Positions 13,636 to 23,700 of a stretch of DNA of 64,000 nt are shown here, in pieces. The position numbers were made by a program, and so were the translations under genes. Position 1 is the stretch's first letter. Each line of letters opens with the position of its first letter. This DNA comes from Streptomyces uncialis. GTDB lineage: Bacteria; Actinomycetota; Actinomycetes; Streptomycetales; Streptomycetaceae. The notes beneath the pieces are model-generated. The model was given only the letters and a program-made list of their open reading frames with translations, did no database searches and was not told the origin of the DNA. The stretch lies in contig NZ_LFBV01000007.1 in NCBI RefSeq assembly GCF_001905345.1, positions 62,001 to 126,000 of the forward strand. The letters run 5' to 3'.

Positions 13636-16600
13636 AGGTTCCGATCCGTTGTCCCTTGCGATTGAACATCTTCCAGCCATCCGACACGTTATGCCCGTCA
13701 ACATCAGGCGTGATGTAGTTCTTCCCATTGGAGAAGACCACCTGGCCGTGTGAATTGAACGGGGCCTTTTGCGCGGGAATTCTCGTTCTGTATCCCAGAG
13801 CCCCGGCCCGATCCCCTACGGTTCCCGCGTACAGCTCTCCGTTCTGCTTACTCCGTGCAGCCACCGAGTCCGGATGGTACGGATCACCCTTGAGCGCAGG
13901 GGAAGAGGTGTATCCCTCAGGAAGATCACAGTTGCTGTTGTGAACGAGTACCGGCGTCGCGCCCGCCAGCACATAGTACGTGTGGAGATCGTCCACGGTC
14001 AGGTTGTGCGTGGACGTCCGCTCGGTCCACCGCTTGACCGCCGTGATCTCGACCCGCGTTCCGCTGCTGGTCCGGAGCCACTGCCCGGGCCGGAGGTCGG
14101 TGGCGTTGACCCACTCGTCCAGTTGGGGCACCCAGAAGGGATGTTCGTCCGTTGCTTCCAATGAAGCGGAGGGGCCGCCCTTCTTTCCGTCCGGATCTAT
14201 GGTGATCCGGACAAGGTCCCGCACACTGTTTCCGAAGAGTTCGGCGGTGACGGTGTGGGCCGCCACCTTCCCCGTCTTCGGGTTCGCCGCCAGGACCTTG
14301 TCGCCCACCCGGACATCCTCGATCGGCTTCGTTGCGCCGTCCGCCATCAGCACACGCGTACCGGGGGTGAAGCTGTTGCAATCCCTGAGGGCCTTGAGGC
14401 TCTTCACGCCCTTCGCCGGCTTGAAGATCGGCAGATCCAAGGCGGCTTCCATGCAGCTCGAGATCGAGTTCGGGCAGTTTTTCCAGGCGTCGATGTCCGG
14501 CACGACGACGGACTCGACGAACCTATCGAAAAGCCCCTTCTTGTACATGTTGAATTCGGTTTGTCCCGCTGCGCAGAACTTCTCTGTGCTTTCAGATTCG
14601 CTGGAGCATTTCCATTCCGCCCACCGGGTGAGGAGCTCTTCGTGGCTCTTGTCGCCCACCGCGAACGGAAGGCGCTTGAGCTCCTCCAGCGAGGGGACGG
14701 CAATGCCGTGAATGACTCGCTGCTCCTCGCCGCCAGAATGTATCTGTGTGCTGGGTGTGCCGATTCCCCTGCCTCGGGCATACCTTTTCACGGCCTTTTG
14801 GGCCCACTGGTACACCTTTTTGACTGCTTTGAAGAAGCCAGGACCAAAGAGCAGTCCCGTCGGATCGGAGTAGGTGACCGGGTTGTTGTTGGCGTAGGTG
14901 TAGCCGTGAATCTGCTGCGAGTCGGCGAGATCCATGATCGGGTCGACGCTGATGAAGCGTCCGACGGCAGGGTCGTACTCCCGCGCACCCAGGTGGGTGA
15001 GCCCGGTGTCCGTGTCGCGGGTGCCGCCGACAAAGCCCTTGTCGCCGGTCCAGGTGGTGGGCTGGAGGCCGCGGGGGGCTCCGAAGAGGGTGGTCTTGCG
15101 GCGGGTGATCGCCTGGGTGGTGTCAGTGGTGACCTGGGTGGTCGTGGTGTTGTGGTGGTCGGTGAGGGTGAAAGTGAGGTTGGTGCCGGTCCGCACGGCG
15201 ATGCTCTGGCCGCCGGCGGTGTAGTGGCGGGTTCCGGTGGTGAGGCCGACCTTGTCGACGTGGAGTTCGTTGCCGCCCGGGAGGTAGAGCGTGGTGCCGG
15301 TGGAGTCCTCGCGGATCAGCCGTTCGCCATCGGCCCCGTAGAGGTACTCCGAGGACTTGGCGCCCTGGGTGACGGTTTTGAGGTGTCCTTGGTCGTCCCA
15401 GACGAGGTTCTGGACATCGGCGGTGCCGAGTTTGCGGGTGAGGGTGTTGCCCGTCGCGTCGTAGGTGTAGGTCTCCTCGTGGGCGCCGGGGCCTGTCTGG
15501 GTGACCTTGGGGAGGTTGTGCCTGCCCGTGTCGGGGGCGGTGTAGGTACGGGTGATGTCCGCGGCCGGGCCGCCGGTGGTCTGGTGCTGGACCTCCGTCC
15601 TGCGGTTGCCCACCGGGTCGTAGGTGTAGCTGGTCCAGTAGGGGTCCTCGCCCCCGATCACACCCGCCGAGGGTGATGCCGCGCAGGTTTCGCCGGTGTT
15701 GGTCCAGGCTTCGGTGACGCGCCGCAGGGTGTCGAGGCTGAAACACTGGGTGTCAGTGGTGCGCTGGGCGTCCTGGCCGTAGGCGGTGGCGATCCGGGTG
15801 ACGTTGCCTGCGGGGTCGTAGGTGTACCGGGTGTCCTCGACCCGTTGCGGTGCCGTCTCACGGTCCGTGACGGCCCGGACGACGAGACCGGTGTGGTCGT
15901 CGAACTGCCGTGTGGTGAAGAGGTGCCGGCCGAACGCGCCGTGTTCCAGACGCGCGGTGCGTCCGTAGTGGTCGTACGTGGCGGCGGAGATGAGCGGGTC
16001 GCCGCCCGCGTAGACGCTGTCGACGAGACCGCTGGTGTTGTAGGCGGTGGTGACGGATTCAGCCGGCAGACCGCCGAGCGCCGGATGGTCGGTCCCCTCG
16101 GGCTGACCGGTGTTGGGGGAGAAGTGGTTCGTCCACTCGTACGTCGCGGCGGGCAGGCCGTGGGCCGCCGGAATGCTGACCTTGGTGGTGGCGGGCTGGT
16201 ACAGGTCGCCGTAGGTGGTGATCTCGTTCGTGTAGGTCTTGCCGTCGACGTGCCGCACCGCCTTGGCGGGCCGGCCCTTGGCCGCGGTGTCGTAGGTCCA
16301 CTCGGAGAGCGTGGTGGCGCCCTTCTTCAGGGCGGTACGGCGTCCCAGTTCGTCGTAGGTGGTGGTGAGGCTCACCCCGCGCGCGTCGGTGGTGGTGACG
16401 GGCCGGTCACCGTGATCGTAGGAGGTGGTGGTGGTGCCCCGGTCCGGATCATCGGAGCCGGTCACGAGGCCACGCGTGTTGTGGGTGTACGTCCACCGCG
16501 CGCCGGACGGATCGGTGACGGTGTGGAGACGTCCGTGCCGGTTGTAGCCGTAGGTGGTGGACTGCGTGGTACTGGGGCCGCTGAGGTGTTGTTTCACCTG

Positions 16601-19600
16601 CGTGGTCCGGCCGAGGGCGTCGACCACGGTGGTCGTGGTGGTGCCGCCCGCAGGCGGGGTCACCGTGGTGGTGTCGCCGGTGTAGGCGGTGGTGACGCGC
16701 TTGGTCTCGTCACCGAACTTCTTGGAGATCACCGCGGTGGGACGGCCCGCACCGTCGAACACCGTCTCGGCGGATGCCGGGTAACGGCTCTCCTGCCCGG
16801 TCACCAGGGTCGGCTCCGGCGCCCCGGTGGCGAAGTAGACACCGGAGTCGTGCCAGGTCTCGCCACGGGTGTTGTACGACGTCTCCGTTACCAGGCGGCC
16901 CGCGCGGTCGGGGGATCTCACCTGGGTCTGACGGGGTCGCAGAAGACCGTCGTAGAAGGCGTAGGTGGTCTGGTGGACGGAGTTGTGGTCGAGGCTCTTG
17001 CTCGTCACGACGGTCGGGGCGTCGTTGCGAACGAGGTAGTCGAAGGTGTGGCTGGGGGCGTTGGGGAACGTCGCGGCGGAGCGGGTCGGGGTCCAGACTC
17101 TGGTGACCCGGCCCAACGCGTCGTAGCCGGTGGTGGTGACCTTCCCGTTGGCGTCGGTGACCTGTGTCGGCTGTCCCCGCAGCGGGTCCGTGATCGTGCT
17201 CGTACGGTGGTTGAGCGGATTGGTGACCGCGGTCGAGGTGGGAGGTTCGTCCGCCGCGGGCGAGTGGGTGGTGGAGGTCACCTTGCCGTAGGGGTCGGCC
17301 GCCTTCAATGTCCGGCCGTAGGCGTCGTAGCAGAGCTGCGCACCGCCGGTGCCGCAGGTGGCGGGGACGGTCATGAGCGGGTCGTAGCCGCTGCCGTCAC
17401 CCTTGATCCGCTCGGACCGGGTCACGAGCGCCTTGGTGGGGGCGGTCCCGAAGGCACCGCCGTCGTAGTGGGTGCGGACATCGTCGATGACATCGGCCGG
17501 CCGGGTCACGGGCTTGTCGCAGGTGACAGCGACGGTCTCCACCCGGGAGACGGCGGTGAGGATCCAGACGTCCGGGTCGGTGTTGCGGGCGTAGGAGGTA
17601 GTGGTGCACTTCTCGTCGCCGGTCTTGGCGGTGTCGCCGTGGTCGGAGACCTCGGTGACCATGCCGTGGGAGTCATGGGCGTGGGTGGTCTTCGTGGTGC
17701 GGATGCCGCCGGTGACGGTGGTACGGGTCTCCTCGGCCTCGGTGCCGGTGTAGCGGGCTTCGAGGGCGGGCAGTCCGGTCCGGGCGCGGGTGGCGTTGAC
17801 GGCGGAGCGCCAGGGTGTGTAGGAGGTGGCGGAGATGAGGGCGCCGCCGTCACCGTTGTAGGTGGCCTGTTCCCGGGGCGCTCCGGCGAACTGCTCCCGG
17901 TCGGTGACCGCGACACCGGCACCGTTCTTCACCTCGGCTCCGTTGATACCGCGGAAGTAGCGTGTCTCCGACAGGGTGCGTGGGTCGGTTCCGGCGCCCG
18001 TGCGGGTCTGGACGAGGTAGTGGCCGCGTGGGACGGAGTGGGTACGGTCCTCCGCCTTGGTGAACTCGTCGTCGCTCTTCGCCCAGGCGGCGCCGCCGAC
18101 ATAGGTGTACTCGGTGACGGTGTCGGGTGTGGTGGCGAGGTTGTCGCCCTCGACCACGCGCCGGGCCGGGTACGTGGTGAACCAGTCGAGCTTCGCGGTG
18201 TCACCCTCGTAGGCCCATTTGACCGGGTAGCAGAGCGTGGTGTTGGTTCCGTCGGGGGGAGGCGGACTGGTCGGGGTACAGCTCGGGTCGAGATAGTCGA
18301 CCGCGATCGACCCTCCGGACTCGTTGATGATCTGGGACATGCGCAGGCGGATGTAGGGGGCGAGTCCGTCACCGCGCCGGTCGACCCGGTTGGGCTTCTG
18401 CACACCGGTGAAGCGGACGGGAGGCAGGGTCACGGTGCCGCCCGCCGTGCCGGTCCTGGTGATCGAGGAGAGCCACATCGGGGTGGAGATGCCGTCGCCG
18501 GACGGGGGGAAGTTCTGTTCCAGGGCCCAGGAGTCGACGCTCTTGTAGACGCCGCCGGTCAGGATCCGGGTGGTGATGCCGGTCAGCCGCTTACGGGACC
18601 AGAAGGAGGGGGAGTACTGACTCTTGCACTCGGTGGAGCCTTCTCCGCAGTACTGGTCGTAGGGGACATCGGGCCAGTTCTTCGCGTTGGGCTCGTCGAA
18701 CGTCGCGCAGTTGGTGAGGCATCGCTCGCCGACGGTGAAGTCGACCCGGCCCATCGCCTTCTTCGCGTGGACGGAGTTCGCGCGCAGTCCGTACTCGATG
18801 CGGTCGAGGTGGCCGCCTCGGGTGTACGGGGTGACGGTGGCCTTGCCGGTGGTCAGGGAGACGTTGCGGCCGTAATTGTTGGTCTCCTTGTCCCAGTAGT
18901 AGGCCATGGCGTTGCCGCGCGGGTCGACGACGCGGTCGAGTTGCCAGCGCCATGCCTGTTGGCACCAGGCGTTCGCGAAGGAGGCGCCGTGGCATGGCTC
19001 GCCGGAGTGGTTGCCGAAGACGGGGACGGTCCAGGTGGAGTTGGTCACCGGGTCGTCGGGCTGATCCCCGTTGTCGCTCCAGCCCGGCAGCCGGTTGCGG
19101 CCGAAGTAGTACCGCATCCCGTCGGTCGTGGTGATTTTCCAGTGCTCGTTGTCGTTGTCACCGTTGACCGTGCCAGTCGTCAGTTTCTCGATCCGCTCGC
19201 CCGAGTCCGTGACGGGACGCCAGCCCTTCTCGGCGTCGTACACCAGCTCCGTGTTCTTGCCTCCGAGGGAGAGGGTGGCGTTGTCGTTGAACCAGCACAG
19301 GTCGCCCACCTTGGTGGTGTTGGTCCCCCCGGTTCTGTCGTCCTCGCACGGTGTGTACCGCCGCTCGATGAATCCGGGCTCGTATCCCCAGCCGTCACCG
19401 ATCCAGCTCGGCTGGCTGTTCGTGGCCCCGGTCCTGCCGTCCACCGCCTGGGAGCTGTATCCCAGGGAGATGTCCGGCTGGAGCCCTCCCGGCACCGCCG
19501 GTGCGACGATGGGGTGCTGCCAGGCGAAGCCGCCGGCCGGGCCCCCGACCTCCCAGGACCCGGAGGTCTGGAGAGGGGTGGCTCGGTAGGTGCCCGTCGG

Positions 19601-20338
19601 ACCGGAGTCCCCCGCCGAGAGCGCCAGCACGGCCGTACTTCCCGTTCCGGAGGCGGAGCGTTCCTTCACCGTCGCCCGGGGAATGGTCACGGTGGTGCCG
19701 AGCGTTCGTGATTCGGCGTCATGGGTGGTCGTCAGGGGTACGCCCGTGCGGCAGGCCGGGCGCTTGGGCGTCGTCAGCGCACACGCGGGCAGCCGTACGA
19801 GCCGCAGCCGGGCCGCCCAGTCACCTCCGTACGCCCCACGGAATCCGGTGTAGTCGACCCGGACGCCCACATCGGCCGTTGTTCTCGCACCCGGGCGGCT
19901 CACCGCGAGAAGGATCCCGTCGACGCCCGCCGCCCGGGCCGTGCGCCGGTCGATGACGGTGACCTTGACCTTGCCGGGGGCCGTGACCGAGGGCTTCCTC
20001 GCGTCGTGGACACGGCTGACGCTGACCGGCAGGGCCCCGGCCCGCCGCGCCGCCGCGCCGGCCGTGGCTGCCACGGCGACGGTGGTGCTGCCGGGCTCGG
20101 GCCAGGTGACCTTCGGTGCCCGCCATGTGCGTGCCGCCGCGTCGGCGGGGCGCGGAGTGCCGCCGGATCTCATCTCCGTCACCGGGACGGTCGGAGGCTG
20201 TTTCAGCTTCGGCAGGTCCGGGCCCCGGGGCGCGGCGACGGCCAATGGTGTGGCGGTCACTTGGATGCCCGGGAGGAGAGTGACCGTCAGGGCGATGGAT
20301 ATCGTCCCGACCCATCCACGTATTCCGAATCGTCTCAA
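13604..20338 (-). CDS. Secreted RHS-repeat polymorphic toxin with HINT domain and C-terminal nuclease-like toxin
   Basis: This 2244-residue protein has a TTG start at 20338, the only in-frame start before the hydrophobic segment, with AAGGGG upstream. A Sec-type signal (basic MRRFGIRGW, then SIALTVTLLP) is followed by a long RHS/YD-repeat body with many DxxGRxT and YDxxG units. The conserved RHS core end is GRFISVDPIMDLADS...NNNPVTYSDPTGL near residue 1829. A pretoxin HINT domain spans about 1988-2134 (CNSFTPGTRV, ATDEHPFW, and the C-terminal LVHNSNC). The last ~110 residues form the toxin: KAPFNSHGQVVFSNGK, then ITPDVDGHNVSDGWKMF and GQRIGTYD. This resembles the Ntox21 class of predicted or known tRNases. 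HINT should cleave to release the toxin from the RHS shell (family knowledge). The overlapping downstream gene encodes the probable immunity protein. It is transcribed divergently from the large VCBS/B-lectin protein gene. Confidence 0.9.
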   Translation of the reverse strand: MRRFGIRGWVGTISIALTVTLLPGIQVTATPLAVAAPRGPDLPKLKQPPTVPVTEMRSGGTPRPADAAARTWRAPKVTWPEPGSTTVAVAATAGAAARRAGALPVSVSRVHDARKPSVTAPGKVKVTVIDRRTARAAGVDGILLAVSRPGARTTADVGVRVDYTGFRGAYGGDWAARLRLVRLPACALTTPKRPACRTGVPLTTTHDAESRTLGTTVTIPRATVKERSASGTGSTAVLALSAGDSGPTGTYRATPLQTSGSWEVGGPAGGFAWQHPIVAPAVPGGLQPDISLGYSSQAVDGRTGATNSQPSWIGDGWGYEPGFIERRYTPCEDDRTGGTNTTKVGDLCWFNDNATLSLGGKNTELVYDAEKGWRPVTDSGERIEKLTTGTVNGDNDNEHWKITTTDGMRYYFGRNRLPGWSDNGDQPDDPVTNSTWTVPVFGNHSGEPCHGASFANAWCQQAWRWQLDRVVDPRGNAMAYYWDKETNNYGRNVSLTTGKATVTPYTRGGHLDRIEYGLRANSVHAKKAMGRVDFTVGERCLTNCATFDEPNAKNWPDVPYDQYCGEGSTECKSQYSPSFWSRKRLTGITTRILTGGVYKSVDSWALEQNFPPSGDGISTPMWLSSITRTGTAGGTVTLPPVRFTGVQKPNRVDRRGDGLAPYIRLRMSQIINESGGSIAVDYLDPSCTPTSPPPPDGTNTTLCYPVKWAYEGDTAKLDWFTTYPARRVVEGDNLATTPDTVTEYTYVGGAAWAKSDDEFTKAEDRTHSVPRGHYLVQTRTGAGTDPRTLSETRYFRGINGAEVKNGAGVAVTDREQFAGAPREQATYNGDGGALISATSYTPWRSAVNATRARTGLPALEARYTGTEAEETRTTVTGGIRTTKTTHAHDSHGMVTEVSDHGDTAKTGDEKCTTTSYARNTDPDVWILTAVSRVETVAVTCDKPVTRPADVIDDVRTHYDGGAFGTAPTKALVTRSERIKGDGSGYDPLMTVPATCGTGGAQLCYDAYGRTLKAADPYGKVTSTTHSPAADEPPTSTAVTNPLNHRTSTITDPLRGQPTQVTDANGKVTTTGYDALGRVTRVWTPTRSAATFPNAPSHTFDYLVRNDAPTVVTSKSLDHNSVHQTTYAFYDGLLRPRQTQVRSPDRAGRLVTETSYNTRGETWHDSGVYFATGAPEPTLVTGQESRYPASAETVFDGAGRPTAVISKKFGDETKRVTTAYTGDTTTVTPPAGGTTTTTVVDALGRTTQVKQHLSGPSTTQSTTYGYNRHGRLHTVTDPSGARWTYTHNTRGLVTGSDDPDRGTTTTSYDHGDRPVTTTDARGVSLTTTYDELGRRTALKKGATTLSEWTYDTAAKGRPAKAVRHVDGKTYTNEITTYGDLYQPATTKVSIPAAHGLPAATYEWTNHFSPNTGQPEGTDHPALGGLPAESVTTAYNTSGLVDSVYAGGDPLISAATYDHYGRTARLEHGAFGRHLFTTRQFDDHTGLVVRAVTDRETAPQRVEDTRYTYDPAGNVTRIATAYGQDAQRTTDTQCFSLDTLRRVTEAWTNTGETCAASPSAGVIGGEDPYWTSYTYDPVGNRRTEVQHQTTGGPAADITRTYTAPDTGRHNLPKVTQTGPGAHEETYTYDATGNTLTRKLGTADVQNLVWDDQGHLKTVTQGAKSSEYLYGADGERLIREDSTGTTLYLPGGNELHVDKVGLTTGTRHYTAGGQSIAVRTGTNLTFTLTDHHNTTTTQVTTDTTQAITRRKTTLFGAPRGLQPTTWTGDKGFVGGTRDTDTGLTHLGAREYDPAVGRFISVDPIMDLADSQQIHGYTYANNNPVTYSDPTGLLFGPGFFKAVKKVYQWAQKAVKRYARGRGIGTPSTQIHSGGEEQRVIHGIAVPSLEELKRLPFAVGDKSHEELLTRWAEWKCSSESESTEKFCAAGQTEFNMYKKGLFDRFVESVVVPDIDAWKNCPNSISSCMEAALDLPIFKPAKGVKSLKALRDCNSFTPGTRVLMADGATKPIEDVRVGDKVLAANPKTGKVAAHTVTAELFGNSVRDLVRITIDPDGKKGGPSASLEATDEHPFWVPQLDEWVNATDLRPGQWLRTSSGTRVEITAVKRWTERTSTHNLTVDDLHTYYVLAGATPVLVHNSNCDLPEGYTSSPALKGDPYHPDSVAARSKQNGELYAGTVGDRAGALGYRTRIPAQKAPFNSHGQVVFSNGKNYITPDVDGHNVSDGWKMFNRKGQRIGTYDPDLNYLKE

Positions 20339-20705
20339 CGACCCACCCCTTATGTGGCAGTCACGAAAATCACGCCGAACGTATCAGCCGGATTCATGGC
20401 GCGGAACAGGATCGGACGCGTATTGCACGGAATGTCAAAAGCGCCGCACGATGCGTGCACAGAAGCGGCCGTTACCGAAGGATGGTCTTGACACGGACGT
20501 GCCATCATGCAAAGTCAGAGCAGCGGGCGCGGTGTTGTACTCCTCCTGCGAGGGCCGGCGCGCACGCGTCACATCGCTTGACAGTGTCACCTTGCGCACC
20601 CCTTTCGGCATTGAGGGATTCACCGCTCACCATTGATCGGTGGCAAGTGCATGAATGTGAGCAGATAGTCCGAGTCAATTGTTTCGAAGGCATAGGGAGT
20701 CAATG
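20339..20705. promoter_or_regulatory. Divergent intergenic region between RHS toxin and VCBS/B-lectin protein
   Basis: These 367 bp separate two divergently transcribed secreted-protein genes and must contain both promoters. Two TTGACA hexamers lie on the + strand (near 20486 and 20579), but I could not find convincing -10 partners at 17-18 nt. The region is more AT-rich than its flanks. AGGGAG at 20694-20699 is the ribosome binding site of the + strand gene. Confidence 0.4.
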
Positions 20706-23700
20706 ATGTTCATATCTTCGCGGAACCGGCGGCGGAGGTTCCGCCGCAGACCGCCCTGGTTGTACGGTCTGGTCGTCGGGGCTCTGCTGGCCTCCGGAGC
20801 GATGCCCGCAGTGGCGGCACCTGCGGCCGAGCGACAGGCGGGTGCCGCGTCCTCCGTGCCGGCACGCTCGACCGACGACGGCTCGGTGAGCGAGGAGGAC
20901 AAGGCCCTCCAGGACGCCATCGCCCTGGGGCAGCCGGTCGAGCTGCTGTCCGCCCGTACGGAGACGAGCGACACCTGGGTGCGCCCCGATGGCTCGTTCT
21001 CGGTGGTGCGGCACGGGGCGCCGGTACGGCTGTGGCGGAACGGCGCCTGGGTGGCGGCCGACGCGACACTGGTCTTCGCTGCGGACGGCTCAGTGGTGCC
21101 GAAGGCGTCCCGGGTGGACGTGACGTTCTCCGGCGGCGGTACGGGGCCGATGCTGACGGGGGTGAAGGATGGACGGACCCTCTCACTGACCTGGACCAAG
21201 CCCCTGCCCGCCCCCACGCTCGCGGGCAATGTCGCCACCTATGCCGAGGTCCTCCCCGGCGTCGACCTCCAGCTGAAGGCCGACGTCGAAGGGTTCTCCC
21301 AGCTGCTGGTGGTGAAGAACGCCCAGGCCGCAGCCCATCCCGATCTCGCCCAGCTGCGGTTCACCATGGCCACCGTCGGGGTGACGGTCACCGAGGACCC
21401 GAACACCGGCGCGCTGGAGGCGACGGACCCCGCCGGGCAGACCGTGTTCACCAGTCCCACCCCCCTGATGTGGGACTCCACACCGCCTCCGACCGCGCCC
21501 GCCGCACGCACCCTCACGGCCACGTCCACACCCCAGGACACCTTCGAACCCGGGGCGGGCGCGAAGAACGCCGAGATGCCGACGGCGGTGGCCGGGGACA
21601 CCCTCACCATCACCCCCGACCAGCGACTGCTGACCGGCGCGAGCACCACCTACCCGGTGTACATCGACCCCAGCTGGGCCTTCGGCGAGTGGCAGCACTG
21701 GGCCCGTGTCTACCAGGCATTCCCGACGACCTCCTACTGGGACGCGAAGGGCGACGTCCGGGTCGGCTACGAGTCCCAGACCGGCGGCCAGGACCGGATC
21801 TCACGGTCCTTCTTCCAGCTCGACACCAGCGGGGTGCGCGGCGCGCAGATCAAGTCCGCGACCTTCCGGATCCGCAACACGTGGTCGTGGTCCTGCCAGA
21901 AGCGAGCGGTCCAGGTGTGGCGCGTCGAGGACATCTCGAAGAGGACCACCTGGAACCATCAGCCGGGACAGCTCGGCGGCACACCACTGGACACGGTGAC
22001 CGATGCCAAGGGCTGGGGCGACGGATGCCCGGCCGGAAATCTGGAGTTCAACGCCACCAGCGCCGTCCGGACGGCCGCGGCCGCCGACGACCCCAGTGTG
22101 ACCCTCGGCCTGTACGCCGCCGACGAGAGCGACACCTTCGGCTGGAAGCGGTTCGACCCCAAGACCGCCAGGCTGGAGATCGACTACAACAACCCGCCGA
22201 AGACCCCCACCGGTCTGGGCACCAACCCGAGGACCAGCTGCGCGAACGGAGGTGTGATCGGCAACGCTCAGGTCAGCGTCTACGCGAAGATCGATGATCC
22301 GGAGGCCGGCATGCTGACCGCGCAGTTCCAGGTCGTGCGCACCGATCTCCCCGAGCGGCCGGTCGTCCTCAGCCGTGAACTCTCGGTGGCCAAGGGCCGC
22401 CACGCCACACTCGTCCTGCCCGCCACCAGTGTTCCCACCGGCACCTACAGCTGGAAGGTCCGGGCGAAGGACGGGGACGGCGCCACCTCGGCCTGGAGCG
22501 CGACCTGTGCCTTCTCCATGGACCGTACCCGGCCCGCCAGCCCGCCGGGCATTACCTCCAGGGGCAACGCGTACCCCAACGGGGACAACGGCTGGCCGAA
22601 CCCGACCGGCCCGGCGCGTGCGCAGACGGAGTTCGTCTTCTCCAGCGGCGGGGTGACCGATGTGGCCTCCTACCACTGGTGGACCAGTGGTGACTCCGAG
22701 GTCCAGGAGACTCCGGTCGGCGCTCCGTCGGCCTTCGTGACCCCTCCGTCGTACGGCCCGCACATGATCCACGCCTACAGTGTGGACCGGGCGGGCAACC
22801 GCTCCGACACGGCGACCTACCTGTACTACGCGAACCGCTCCCGGGAGCGGGACAAACCCGGTGACCTCAACGGCGACGGCTACAAGGACATCTGGAGCAC
22901 GGACGCCAACGGAACCCTGCTCACCTACGCGGGTGAGGGCAACCGGGAGTTCTCCTCCGCCACCCACGGCGGCGGCACCTTCCCCGGCCGACAGGTCGCC
23001 TTCCACGGAGACTGGATCAGCGAGGACGGCCACAACGACCTCATCTCCCTCGAACACAACGCGAACGACAACACGAACCAGCTGAAGGTCTACAAGAGCT
23101 CCGGCCGAGGGACTATCGACCGCGAGGACTATCTACGGCTCCGGGCCCGGTCGGCGGCGCTCGAACACTGGCGCACCGCCGAGCAGATCGCCACCGCCGA
23201 CCTCAACGCTGACGGCAAGCCCGACATCCTGGTGAAACAGGGCAAGCGGCTCTGGCTCTACTACGGCAACCGCACCGTCCACCTCGACACCGGACGCGCA
23301 CCCGTACTGGTGGGGGAGACGGACTGGGACCAGTTCACACCGGTCCTGCCCGGTGACCTCAACAAGGACGACGTGCCCGATCTGCTGCTGCGCCACAACG
23401 CCAGCGGCGATGTCTACCGCGCGTACGGGAAGAAGGGCCCCCACGGCGCCCTCGACACGGCGACCTGGGGGGCCGCCGGGACACGGGTGAGGATCGCCAC
23501 CGGGATGTTCCCCGCGAGCACCCATCCCTCCATCGGGACCTCCGGTGACCTCGACGGCGACGACACCCCGGACGGCAGCAACGACGGCGACGGCATCCCC
23601 GACATCTGGGTCCGCAAGGCCGACAACACCCTGAACGGCCACCGAGGCATCAGGACGGGCGACGACTACACCGGCATCGGCTCCGCCTACCTCATCGACG

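Noticed and set aside
15845..19711. A 1288-codon + strand frame antisense to the RHS gene
   Set aside because: The - strand has unmistakable RHS repeats, a HINT domain and a signal peptide. The + strand translation is low-complexity Gly/Val/Arg.
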